DNA of 14,874 nucleotides from Thermoplasmata archaeon. Lineage in GTDB: Archaea; Thermoplasmatota; Thermoplasmata; RBG-16-68-12; JAGMCJ01. The translations under genes and the position numbers were made by a program. The notes beneath the pieces were generated by a model, which saw only the letters and a program-made list of their open reading frames with translations, ran no database searches and was not told the origin of the DNA. Location: NCBI GenBank assembly GCA_023129265.1, contig JAGMCJ010000170.1:1-14874 (forward strand). The letters run 5' to 3'. Positions 6,930 through 12,483 of this stretch are shown here, piece by piece (the stretch's first letter is position 1; each line of letters begins with the position of its first letter).

Positions 6930-7075
6930 ATCAGTCATCCGTGGAGACTGCCCGCGTCCGCCACACGTCTTGGGGGTAGTCCCCTCGAGAAGTGCCCGCG
7001 AAATACCGGTAGCGCAAGACTCTCGTAAGAGAGACGCCGTGCCGGGGCGCGGTCCGTAGGGCGAAAGAGAAGGCG
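6930..7075 (+). ncRNA. candidate structured RNA in the spacer
   Basis: The 269-base spacer 6896-7164 has no ORF and is locally GC-rich with consecutive stem-loops. These are CAGTC/GACTG (6932-6936/6946-6950), GGGG-TAGT-CCCC (6973-6984), and a long arm CCGGTA (7006-7011)/TGCCGG (7040-7045). The long arm continues through GCG/CGC (7012-7014/7035-7037) to CTCTC-GTAA-GAGAG (7020-7033), capped by a GNRA-type tetraloop. I do not recognise RNase P, SRP RNA or a known riboswitch in it. Strand and boundaries are guesses; the plus strand is chosen because the GTAA tetraloop is then of GNRA type. Confidence 0.38.
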
Positions 7076-7133
7076 GTGTTTGACATGACCAACATAAGCA
7101 TTATTGGGGGCTAGGACACTGTACTCAAAGAAC

Positions 7134-7144
7134 CTTCATATACG
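7134..7144 (+). promoter_or_regulatory. TATA-like box of the 4-TM protein gene
   Basis: TTCATATACG about 26 bases before the ATG at 7165; no SD is present, so the transcript is probably leaderless. Confidence 0.45.
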
Positions 7145-7164
7145 ACAAGAACAATCAGAAACCA

Positions 7165-8052
7165 ATGGCAGAGGCTATGAGGCTTGGTATTCAGTCCAGT
7201 CCTCAGTGGTCTCATCTATTAGTCTGGGCAACATTTGGGTTCTTGATTCTGTTGCTTCTTTTTCCCGTGGGCTATGCATTCATTTCCCAACTGGAGGAAC
7301 TTGAGGTTCCGTACCATGAACATCTGAGACGGACTTATCGTTCATTCTTCGATGAAGACTGGTTGGTCGTGTCCTCTCTTGCAGTATCGTTGATTCTCGG
7401 CGTGTTCTTTCAACATCTCCTTGCCGAGGTTTCCAATCTTATTTGGAAAGTTCAGAAACGGAAGTTTCGAAGGCAAGAAATCCTGAAAGAAGACCAGAAG
7501 CGGATTCTACAGACACTCTCAGGCGGGACAGGTCCCGAAATCGACAACCTCGATGCCTTGAGTACTGGGGATTTCAGATTGCTGTTCTCCGGCATGGAAG
7601 GCGCTATCGCCCCCGACTCCTATTCCGCCTTCTACATATGGCATCGTGAAGAGAAAAAGGACTTGGCAATTCAGGAACTTAGGTTTTTCTACGATTTGTT
7701 CGAGGGAATCAAGGGGCTAATGGCGCTTATGGCCATCATGTCCATTCTCTTTCTTCCTGTTTTCTCTGTCGCTGGAATCCTTAGAGCTCAGGTCCCCTGT
7801 CTTACCAGCATACTGACCTTCGTATTTGCTGCGGTCATGTTTGCTGGTATCTTCAAAGTAACAGATCTGAAACTGCAGCATTATCGGTCTGCGCATTCAG
7901 GCGCACAGAAGGTCCTTTTCAAGAGGTGGTTGCTGAGAGACAAGAGAAACAGCAAGCTCTTCATAAGAGAGCTTCGAAACAAAATGGATGTACTCGGATT
8001 GAAGGAGGACAGGCGAGTCCGCTTGCCGTCACAAAGCGGACATACCTACTAG
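7165..8052 (+). CDS. four-TM membrane protein of unknown function
   Basis: 295 aa, not recognised. Predicted membrane segments are about residues 18-41, 66-84, 183-206 and 211-231, arranged as two hairpins. Between TM2 and TM3 lies a soluble region of about 95 residues rich in Lys/Arg and Glu (QKRKFRRQEILKEDQKR, then LSTGDFRLLFSGMEG). The C-terminal 60 residues are strongly basic (LLRDKRNSKLFIRELRNKM), so by the positive-inside rule the loop and tail should be cytoplasmic. There is no signal peptide or known catalytic motif. It is the first of a run of membrane and surface genes, and its codon usage is visibly less GC-rich than the core genes upstream. Confidence 0.8.
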   Translation: MAEAMRLGIQSSPQWSHLLVWATFGFLILLLLFPVGYAFISQLEELEVPYHEHLRRTYRSFFDEDWLVVSSLAVSLILGVFFQHLLAEVSNLIWKVQKRKFRRQEILKEDQKRILQTLSGGTGPEIDNLDALSTGDFRLLFSGMEGAIAPDSYSAFYIWHREEKKDLAIQELRFFYDLFEGIKGLMALMAIMSILFLPVFSVAGILRAQVPCLTSILTFVFAAVMFAGIFKVTDLKLQHYRSAHSGAQKVLFKRWLLRDKRNSKLFIRELRNKMDVLGLKEDRRVRLPSQSGHTY

Positions 8053-8074
8053 GTTTCCTGAAGACTCTCTCGGC

Positions 8075-8100
8075 GATATCGTTCCCGATGTCCGAGAACG
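8075..8100. repeat. GATATCGTTC / ATGTCCGAGAACG repeat pair, left copy
   Basis: Two words occur here: GATATCGTTC (8075-8084) and ATGTCCGAGAACG (8088-8100). Both recur in the same order at 8494-8503 and 8520-8532 on the other side of the RHH-like gene. They contain an inverted half-site CGTTC...GAACG, spaced 11 bases here and 24 bases in the right copy. They may be operator sites for the flanked regulator or the footprint of an insertion or duplication. Confidence 0.6.
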
Positions 8101-8123
8101 CATGAGGGACCAGAAACGGACAC

Positions 8124-8450
8124 TCACGGTTGGACTCCTACATCCCAGGTCGGTTGGAGGAATTCCACCACCTGATTGAATAGCTTCTGAAGCTCCTTCT
8201 CGTCTTCGGGGTCAATCTTCGTTGAAATTCGCAGTAGTCTAGCGAATCCCTCAGCCGAGTCTGCCTGGAAAAGTGTCCACGCTTTCTGAGATGGCTGAAA
8301 GCGCTTGACAGTTATCTGTTCAAGAATGCCAAACAGCAGGGTCAGATCTGCCGTCTCCCTTATAGGCCACCCCTTGCTCTCAGCGAGCTCAGATATCATC
8401 TCATAGAGGCCTTCTGAGACGCGCAACTTGATCCTCTTGCTCCTAGCCAT
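8124..8450 (-). CDS. ribbon-helix-helix-like small regulator
   Basis: 108 aa. The N-terminus MARSKRIKLRVSEGLYEMISELAESKGWPIRE has the ribbon-helix-helix pattern: a basic beta strand (KRIKLRVS), helix A (EGLYEMISELAESKG) and the start of helix B (PIRETADLTLLFGIL). The remaining 60 residues are alpha-helical and acidic near the end (KIDPEDEKELQKLFNQVVEFL), which could be an oligomerisation or partner-binding tail. The SD GGTGA lies 7 bases before the ATG. It is divergent from the single-TM protein gene and flanked by repeated half-sites. No toxin-like partner gene is adjacent, so a transcription regulator is more likely than a toxin-antitoxin antitoxin. The family assignment rests on pattern only. 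Confidence 0.62.
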   Translation of the reverse strand: MARSKRIKLRVSEGLYEMISELAESKGWPIRETADLTLLFGILEQITVKRFQPSQKAWTLFQADSAEGFARLLRISTKIDPEDEKELQKLFNQVVEFLQPTWDVGVQP

Positions 8451-8493
8451 GTCCCTCTCACCTGAGGAGTGGTAGGACTGCTGATGATATGAA

Positions 8494-8532
8494 GATATCG
8501 TTCAGGCTAGGTCAAGCAAATGTCCGAGAACG
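8494..8532. repeat. GATATCGTTC / ATGTCCGAGAACG repeat pair, right copy
   Basis: The same two words as at 8075-8100, in the same order, with 16 bases between them instead of 3. This copy lies in the divergent spacer between the RHH-like gene and the gene at 8578, just upstream of the TATA-like GCTTTTTATC (8542-8551). That is a natural place for an operator. Confidence 0.6.
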
Positions 8533-8541
8533 TCTAGTGAA

Positions 8542-8551
8542 GCTTTTTATC
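8542..8551 (+). promoter_or_regulatory. TATA box of the gene at 8578
   Basis: GCTTTTTATC, about 30 bases upstream of the ATG at 8578. Its spacing decides for that ATG over the TTG at 8563, which would lie only about 16 bases away. Confidence 0.55.
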
Positions 8552-8577
8552 TCTCAAGCGCATTGGATACTACCCGT

Positions 8578-9123
8578 ATGCGGTGGAGGAAAGGGTCGAA
8601 GCGCGCCGAGAAGCAGAATCAGAAGAGGAGGGAGAGCGAGTGGGTCCATAGGAAAGCTATTCTCTGGGTGGCCCTAGTTGTCATCATCATTCTCCTTATG
8701 GCGCTTCTCTTGCCCGTTATCCCTGTGACAGAAGTGCAGGAATATCAATACGACGAAGAGTACGAGCGGGAACTTCGCTTCCAGGTTGTTGGACAGCTGG
8801 AGTGCCTTAGGAGGATTAGCGGTGACGAGGGCGCTGTTGTTGAGGTTCCTATCACGGTCAGAAACAATGACACAAAACCTGGGACGTACCGAGTCGTTCT
8901 AAAGGTCGTTGAGGCCGGGCAGGGACTCCGGACTACGACTCTGCGCCAGGAAGTCAGTCCCGGTCAATCATACAGATTCTCCCACATATTCAACTGGAGC
9001 CTAGGTCAGTCCAACTGTTTCGAGGAGATCCATCCGCCGAAGGTCCTGGATACTAGGCTTGTCACGAAAACAGAAACGGTAACGGTGTGGAAGTCTCTTC
9101 TCGATATCCTCACTTCATCGTGA
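8578..9123 (+). CDS. single-TM anchored protein with extracytoplasmic beta-rich domain
   Basis: 181 aa, not recognised as a named family. Residues 1-27 are highly basic (KGSKRAEKQNQKRRE), and residues about 28-50 are a single hydrophobic membrane segment. The rest should lie outside the cytoplasm (N-in topology). The outer part has a beta-sandwich pattern: VVEVPITVRNNDTKPGTYRVV, then a ...SPGQSYRFSHIF element, typical of Ig-like/CARDB-type adhesion or stalk domains. Two cysteines (in LECLRR and SNCFEE) could form a disulphide. The mRNA is probably leaderless from the TATA box at 8542-8551. The next gene starts 24 bases after the stop, so the two probably form an operon. Confidence 0.7.
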   Translation: MRWRKGSKRAEKQNQKRRESEWVHRKAILWVALVVIIILLMALLLPVIPVTEVQEYQYDEEYERELRFQVVGQLECLRRISGDEGAVVEVPITVRNNDTKPGTYRVVLKVVEAGQGLRTTTLRQEVSPGQSYRFSHIFNWSLGQSNCFEEIHPPKVLDTRLVTKTETVTVWKSLLDILTSS

Positions 9124-9147
9124 GTGTGATGGAGGTAATGAGCGAAT

Positions 9148-9750
9148 ATGGCAGAGTCTGGATTTGGTGCTAGAATAGCTACGTGGCTCTCAGGGCCATT
9201 CAGAGAGAGGATATGGTACCGTTATGGCACATACATCTCGGCAGTTGTCCTATTGATATCCCTCGTTCTTCCTCTTCTTGGGATCGGTAACGATGAAACT
9301 CAACGGTATTCGCTCCTCGGTATGCTACTGTTCATCACCTATTGGGCACAATACCACATAGAGAGTGAGAATCCTGGATTCACAGCCCTAAGAGTGGCTA
9401 TTGGCGTCGTGCTTCTGGCTCCCCTTTGGCTCCCTCACGTTGACTCAGCCTATTGGGAACCGTTCTCCACTCTAGCGAATCTGGTAGTGTCTTTATTCTT
9501 GGCCGTTGTCGCAATTGCCTTGGGCGTCTCCATCAACTGGACAATCTTCTACAGCTTGGACGAGTGTGAGAGTTATGTTCTTCTCATCATTTGGCTGATC
9601 GGGAGCTTACTCCTCTTTGCTGTCATCGGGGCGTGGACGTATAGCATCATAGAGAATCAGGGACTGAACCTGCTCAATCTGGTTGCTGGCACTTTCTCCC
9701 TTGGGGGACTAGTCGGGTCTGCTGGGTTCCTAGCTGATGATCTCTCTTGA
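9148..9750 (+). CDS. multi-TM membrane protein of unknown function
   Basis: 200 aa, with about six hydrophobic segments: roughly residues 28-46, 54-70, 79-97, 107-127, 140-160 and 170-195. The loops are short, with no visible catalytic or transporter motif. A GGAGGT SD lies 11 bases before the ATG, rather far but the only in-frame choice. It follows the anchored protein gene closely and probably shares its transcript. Function unknown; a small integral partner of the neighbouring surface protein is possible. Confidence 0.72.
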   Translation: MAESGFGARIATWLSGPFRERIWYRYGTYISAVVLLISLVLPLLGIGNDETQRYSLLGMLLFITYWAQYHIESENPGFTALRVAIGVVLLAPLWLPHVDSAYWEPFSTLANLVVSLFLAVVAIALGVSINWTIFYSLDECESYVLLIIWLIGSLLLFAVIGAWTYSIIENQGLNLLNLVAGTFSLGGLVGSAGFLADDLS

Positions 9751-9764
9751 TTCGGATTTGTAGG

Positions 9765-10082
9765 CTAGGCTCGCTCTGCTTTGGCCTTTGCCAGGAATGC
9801 ACTCGCTTCCTCAATTAGCCTATTGAGTTCTCGGACCTTCTCACCGAGCACCTCCGGGGTTGCCCATGCAGGTGGCGGGATGAATTCCGAATACTCCGGA
9901 AGAAGGTCATCCGGAACGAGCTCTTCAACAGGCCCGGGCGGAGGAAGATGCTCATTGCCCTCGTTGACATGCTGAGGGCGATGTGCGTCCAGTGCCTCGT
10001 GTTGGGCGGAGAGCCAGAAAGCTCTCTCTAGCCCTCGTCTAGTTCCCTTGTACAGGAAGCTGCACCTGAACACACATTTCAT
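9765..10082 (-). CDS. hypothetical 105-aa soluble protein
   Basis: Not recognised. The N-terminal 35 residues are basic with two cysteines (MKCVFRCSFLYKG). The middle is proline-rich (PPPGPVEELVPDDLLPEY...IPPPAWATPEV), and the C-terminal 28 residues form an amphipathic helix (GEKVRELNRLIEEASAFLA). An SD-like GAGGAG lies about 7 bases before the ATG. The stop lies 14 bases from the end of the convergent multi-TM gene. The opposite strand is also partly open (9781-9975) but looks like a shadow. Confidence 0.55.
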   Translation of the reverse strand: MKCVFRCSFLYKGTRRGLERAFWLSAQHEALDAHRPQHVNEGNEHLPPPGPVEELVPDDLLPEYSEFIPPPAWATPEVLGEKVRELNRLIEEASAFLAKAKAERA

Positions 10083-10221
10083 GACAGCTCCTCGGCTTGT
10101 CCTAGATTCCGGGAACTGCGAAAGGATTAACTACAATCAATGCTTGCATATGCCGTTGCGGTGGTGGAACTTTTTAATCCCTCCACAACATCCGCCATCG
10201 TGACCTCCCGCCTCCACTCTG

Positions 10222-10253
10222 CGAATCGGAGGGGATTTGAACCCATATGGGTT
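10222..10253 (-). other. tRNA T-arm-like remnant with palindrome
   Basis: The minus strand reads like the 3' end of a tRNA gene: GGG-TTCAAAT-CCC (T stem and loop) followed by a possible acceptor strand TCCGATTCG. The T-stem has one mismatch and no matching 5' half is nearby. The segment AACCCATATGGGTT (10240-10253) is also a perfect 14-base palindrome, so the resemblance could be accidental. Otherwise it could be an attachment-site remnant. The rest of the 202-base spacer 10083-10284 shows only a TATA-like ACTTTTTAATCC at about 10168-10179. Confidence 0.3.
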
Positions 10254-10263
10254 TGGAACTCGA

Positions 10264-10285
10264 GAGATAGGGGCAAGACGGAAGC
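10264..10285. repeat. 22-base repeat, copy A
   Basis: Matches 11065-11086 at 20 of 22 positions (GAGATAG-x-GGCAAGACGGA core). It overlaps the last base of the 2-TM protein gene at 10285. Role unknown. Confidence 0.55.
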
Positions 10286-10632
10286 TAGTCCTCCATTCCC
10301 TCCAATCGCCTTTCGAGTCGGCTTTCGAAACTCTCAGAATCTGTGGCTGACAGTCTCTGGATGGTCTTTAACCAGGGCAACAATATTCGGTTCAAGTCTG
10401 CATGCAAGAGGAACACACTCACGACAATGCTTAGAGCAAACACCACAAAGGCCCCATCCCTTAGCCACGCAAGTGCCTTCATTGCATCTGCATACTCCTT
10501 TACGACACTAGGCTCTCTCAGGATGTCAGCCTCGGTGGGTGCTGGATATAAATGGATTCCCATGATGGCTGTACAACTAAGTATGGCACCGATGCTCGCT
10601 ATCGTCAGGGCAATCGAGTACGTATATTTCAT
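10285..10632 (-). CDS. small two-TM membrane protein
   Basis: 115 aa, not recognised. TM1 is about residues 6-27 and TM2 about 60-80, with a short outer loop between them (PAPTEADILREPSVVKEYADAM). The C-terminal about 35 residues are charged and helical (SATDSESFESRLERRLEGMED), probably cytoplasmic. The SD GGAGG lies 7 bases before the ATG at 10632, leaving little doubt about the start. Its upstream region carries a 28-base repeat (10690-10717) shared with the promoter of the next 2-TM gene, suggesting co-regulation. Confidence 0.72.
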   Translation of the reverse strand: MKYTYSIALTIASIGAILSCTAIMGIHLYPAPTEADILREPSVVKEYADAMKALAWLRDGAFVVFALSIVVSVFLLHADLNRILLPWLKTIQRLSATDSESFESRLERRLEGMED

Positions 10633-10689
10633 TATGTATCCTCCATTTCAATCCCCTCTCAGAGAGCCCATGACTTACACTCAGAAAAG

Positions 10690-10717
10690 CGTTTCCTAGA
10701 GCCTTTGGGATGGAGGC
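10690..10717 (-). promoter_or_regulatory. shared promoter-upstream element, copy 1
   Basis: 28-base element, 25 of 28 identical to 11048-11075. On the minus strand it ends in GGAAACG, directly followed by a TATA-like CTTTTCTG (about 10683-10690), and lies 58 bases upstream of the 2-TM protein start at 10632. The GGAAACG end resembles a BRE; the remainder could be an activator or repressor site. Confidence 0.55.
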
Positions 10718-10723
10718 GTGGCC

Positions 10724-11008
10724 CTAAGGCGGTGGCGGATAGCCTTCCATTACTGGACGTGGCGGTTCAACAGTCATTCCTGCGAATCCGATTCCAATGC
10801 CAACGAAGGCTATGAGAAACCCTATTGCGACAACAAGCTCTGCGTTCTTCGATTGTTCGTAGCCCTGTAGCCAAATAGATTCGTTATCCTCCTCTATGCC
10901 TGTTATGATTGTATCCCAAGCGTTGTAATCGAGAACGTACCCAATAAGGAGGATCATTGAACCCGCAATGACCATGACTATTCCAATCCAGACGACACTC
11001 TTTCTCAT
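10724..11008 (-). CDS. small two-TM membrane protein with proline-rich tail
   Basis: 94 aa, not recognised. TM1 is about residues 5-27 (VVWIGIVMVIAGSMILLIGYV) and TM2 about 58-79 (LVVAIGFLIAFVGIGIGFAG). The loop between them (DYNAWDTIITGIEEDNESIW) is acidic and probably outside. The C-terminus ends EPPRPVMEGYPPPP, a short cytoplasmic proline-rich tail. An SD-like GAGGG lies 7 bases before the ATG. The upstream repeat 11048-11075 and a TATA-like TTTAACTA (about 11041-11049) form its promoter. It is similar in layout to the gene at 10285-10632, though not obviously in sequence. Confidence 0.7.
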   Translation of the reverse strand: MRKSVVWIGIVMVIAGSMILLIGYVLDYNAWDTIITGIEEDNESIWLQGYEQSKNAELVVAIGFLIAFVGIGIGFAGMTVEPPRPVMEGYPPPP

Positions 11009-11047
11009 TCTATCCCTCAGGTGGCTTATCCAAACTGGCTAGTTAAA

Positions 11048-11086
11048 CGTTTCCCAGAGCCTTTGAGATAGAGGCAAGACGGAGCC
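11048..11086 (-). promoter_or_regulatory. shared promoter-upstream element, copy 2 (composite)
   Basis: Bases 11048-11075 match 10690-10717 (25/28), and bases 11065-11086 match 10264-10285 (20/22), so this copy links both repeats. It abuts the TATA-like box of the 10724-11008 gene and lies 40 bases from its ATG. Confidence 0.55.
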
Positions 11087-11180
11087 ACCGAAGAGTCGAT
11101 ATTGGCCCTTACGCTCTTGTGAAGGCTTGCTCTACTGTGCGATCTCGTGTGTTGCCGAAGGAACCGTGATGCGGATACAA

Positions 11181-12041
11181 TCAGGATGGATAGAAGACCG
11201 CAACCATGTTGCTGTGCCAGAAGCGGTCATCAGCATCTTGGCCTTGAATCATCTCGCCCACGATGTAGTAGTCATATGTCCCAGAGGTAACGGCAAACCA
11301 CCTCTGGGCGTAGGCGGTTCTCTCAATGATGGAATCCGTGGCGGCGTCATTCTCGACTGTATCCATCCAGCCGAAGACCGTGCTTTGACAGTCAGTTGGC
11401 GAACTGCCGACGCTAATGATCCAAGCGTCTCGAGTTCCATATGTGTGATCGATTCGCAATTGGACCTGTGCACTCACGACGACATATCCACTAGAGGGAA
11501 CCGTGATTGTGACTACTGCATCGGCATAGGCTGTGCATGTTGACCCGATGGTGGTTGTAGCACTACTGGTGTTAAAAGCCATCAACGACCCAGGTCCGGG
11601 ATTTCCTTGCGGTCCCTGAAGTCCAGTGCAATCGTTCACATCAACGGTCAAGTCGCCATTGATGTCTTCAGAAGGGTCTCCAATGCCGTTTCCGTTCAGG
11701 TCCCAGCATTTGACCCCATCTATACCATCAATTCCATCGGTCCCTGGTGTTCCTTGAGGTCCCGTTGCACCAGTCGCTCCTGTCGGTCCTTCATCTCCTT
11801 CGGGACCCTCTAGCCCTTCTGGACCTTGTTCGCCTTGTGTTCCCTCTTCACCTACTGGTCCGGGGAACGCAACCATTCCAATCAAGGCCAAAGCCAACGC
11901 GATGACAGCGATGACAAGTCCAGGTTTGGAGACGTCCGTCCTTGGGGGCGGAGTGGCTACTGGAGCCACTGGAGCCGGCATTGGGGCAGCCGGCGGTGCT
12001 CCACTAACAGGCTCACTACCATATCCTTGTGGTTCACTCAT
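11181..12041 (-). CDS. membrane-anchored collagen-like surface protein
   Basis: 286 aa. Residues 1-40 are Pro/Ala-rich and probably cytoplasmic, and residues 41-59 form a single membrane anchor. An uninterrupted run of about 17 Gly-X-Y triplets follows (61-109), rich in Glu, Pro and Thr, as in bacterial collagen-like triple-helix proteins. A cysteine-bounded insert (C112-C138) contains two Asp/Asn-rich loops, DLNGNGIGD and DINGDLTVD, resembling calcium-binding EF-hand/dockerin-type loops. A few more G-X-Y triplets (140-151) lead to a C-terminal beta-rich globular domain (about 152-286) of C1q/TNF-like appearance. The protein probably trimerises and projects from the cell surface. A GGAGGA SD precedes the ATG by 9 bases. 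Confidence 0.85.
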   Translation of the reverse strand: MSEPQGYGSEPVSGAPPAAPMPAPVAPVATPPPRTDVSKPGLVIAVIALALALIGMVAFPGPVGEEGTQGEQGPEGLEGPEGDEGPTGATGATGPQGTPGTDGIDGIDGVKCWDLNGNGIGDPSEDINGDLTVDVNDCTGLQGPQGNPGPGSLMAFNTSSATTTIGSTCTAYADAVVTITVPSSGYVVVSAQVQLRIDHTYGTRDAWIISVGSSPTDCQSTVFGWMDTVENDAATDSIIERTAYAQRWFAVTSGTYDYYIVGEMIQGQDADDRFWHSNMVAVFYPS

Positions 12042-12109
12042 ATTATAACATCCTCCTCAACTGAGGTAAACTGACATCACTCTTGCTCGTAAAAAGGTTC
12101 TGTCACGTG

Positions 12110-12168
12110 GAGGCTGGGAGAACTCTTGGGGTAGAAGCCTCGCGGCCTCATAGGGTGGGTGGTTCTCC
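12110..12168. repeat. hairpin plus G-tract element, copy 2
   Basis: The arms GGAGAAC (12117-12123) and GTTCTCC (12162-12168) are perfectly complementary and differ in sequence from the arms of copy 1. Inside are GGGG (12128-12131), the hairpin arms GAAGCC/GGCCTC around TCGC, and GGGTGGGTGG (12153-12162). The core 12137-12162 is 25/26 identical to copy 1. The word GAGGCTGGGA at 12110-12119 is identical to the left arm of the stem-loop at 14689. Confidence 0.6.
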
Positions 12169-12300
12169 TCGCTTGTGGGAATAGGCACAGCAATGAGAGT
12201 TTCAGGCACCGGGGTTGATTATTATCCACCAACACGAATGTTTCCTATCTCCAAGAAGCTGATTGAAAACTGGAAAACCTGTTGGATATAGGCGATTCAG

Positions 12301-12322
12301 AAAAAGCGTTAGCTTTTTAACG
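12301..12322 (+). promoter_or_regulatory. palindromic AT-rich promoter-like site
   Basis: AAAAAGC-GTTA-GCTTTTT overlaps GCGTTA...TAACGC. A BRE/TATA-like arrangement (AAAAAGCG, then CTTTTTAACG) could start a plus-strand transcript near 12345, but no gene follows there. An operator or short-RNA promoter is possible. Confidence 0.3.
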
Positions 12323-12483
12323 CCCGTTCTGTCGAGCCAGTATCTCGGGTTGACATGAAAAGGCATCAGAAAATCTGACAGTGAGAAAGGAGCGGCGCGA
12401 TTTTTGACGGTTTGAGGGGAGAGGCGAAGCCGAGCGCCGCGAATTTCGAGGTCTTCAGTCTGTTGGTGGTCAATGTCGGACCC

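Larger units (their letters stand above)
12042..12483. other. 442-base spacer with several structural elements
   Basis: No convincing gene. It contains, in order, the SD and TATA-like box (minus-strand CCTTTTTACGAG, 12086-12097) of the collagen-like gene and the second hairpin/G-tract element (12116-12168). Further on are an AT-rich palindrome AAAAAGC-GTTA-GCTTTTT (12301-12318) and an inverted repeat GCGGCGC/GCGCCGC (12392-12398/12434-12440). The inverted repeat encloses GGC-GAA-GCC and lies 44 bases beyond the FN3 gene stop, where it could end that transcript. A 32-codon plus-strand ORF from 12193 has no SD and is not called. Confidence 0.6.

Noticed and set aside
7010..7040. Kink-turn at the base of the CTCTC-GTAA-GAGAG hairpin
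   Set aside because: The tandem G-A pairs needed for a kink-turn cannot form without breaking the stem.
6930..7075. RNase P RNA or SRP RNA
   Set aside because: None of their conserved core motifs (for example the GGAAGG-type SRP domain IV loop) is present.
10200..10511. Leaderless GTG ORF on the plus strand after a TATA-like ACTTTTTAATCC
   Set aside because: Its early part (RRGFEP...) translates the tRNA-like segment, and the rest is antisense to the 2-TM protein gene.
12193..12291. 32-codon plus-strand ORF (MRVSGTGVDYYPP...)
   Set aside because: No SD, no promoter at the right distance and no recognised homologue; may be chance.
12350..12390. Possible C/D box RNA (ATGAAAA ... CTGA)
   Set aside because: The C box matches the consensus poorly and no terminal stem is visible.
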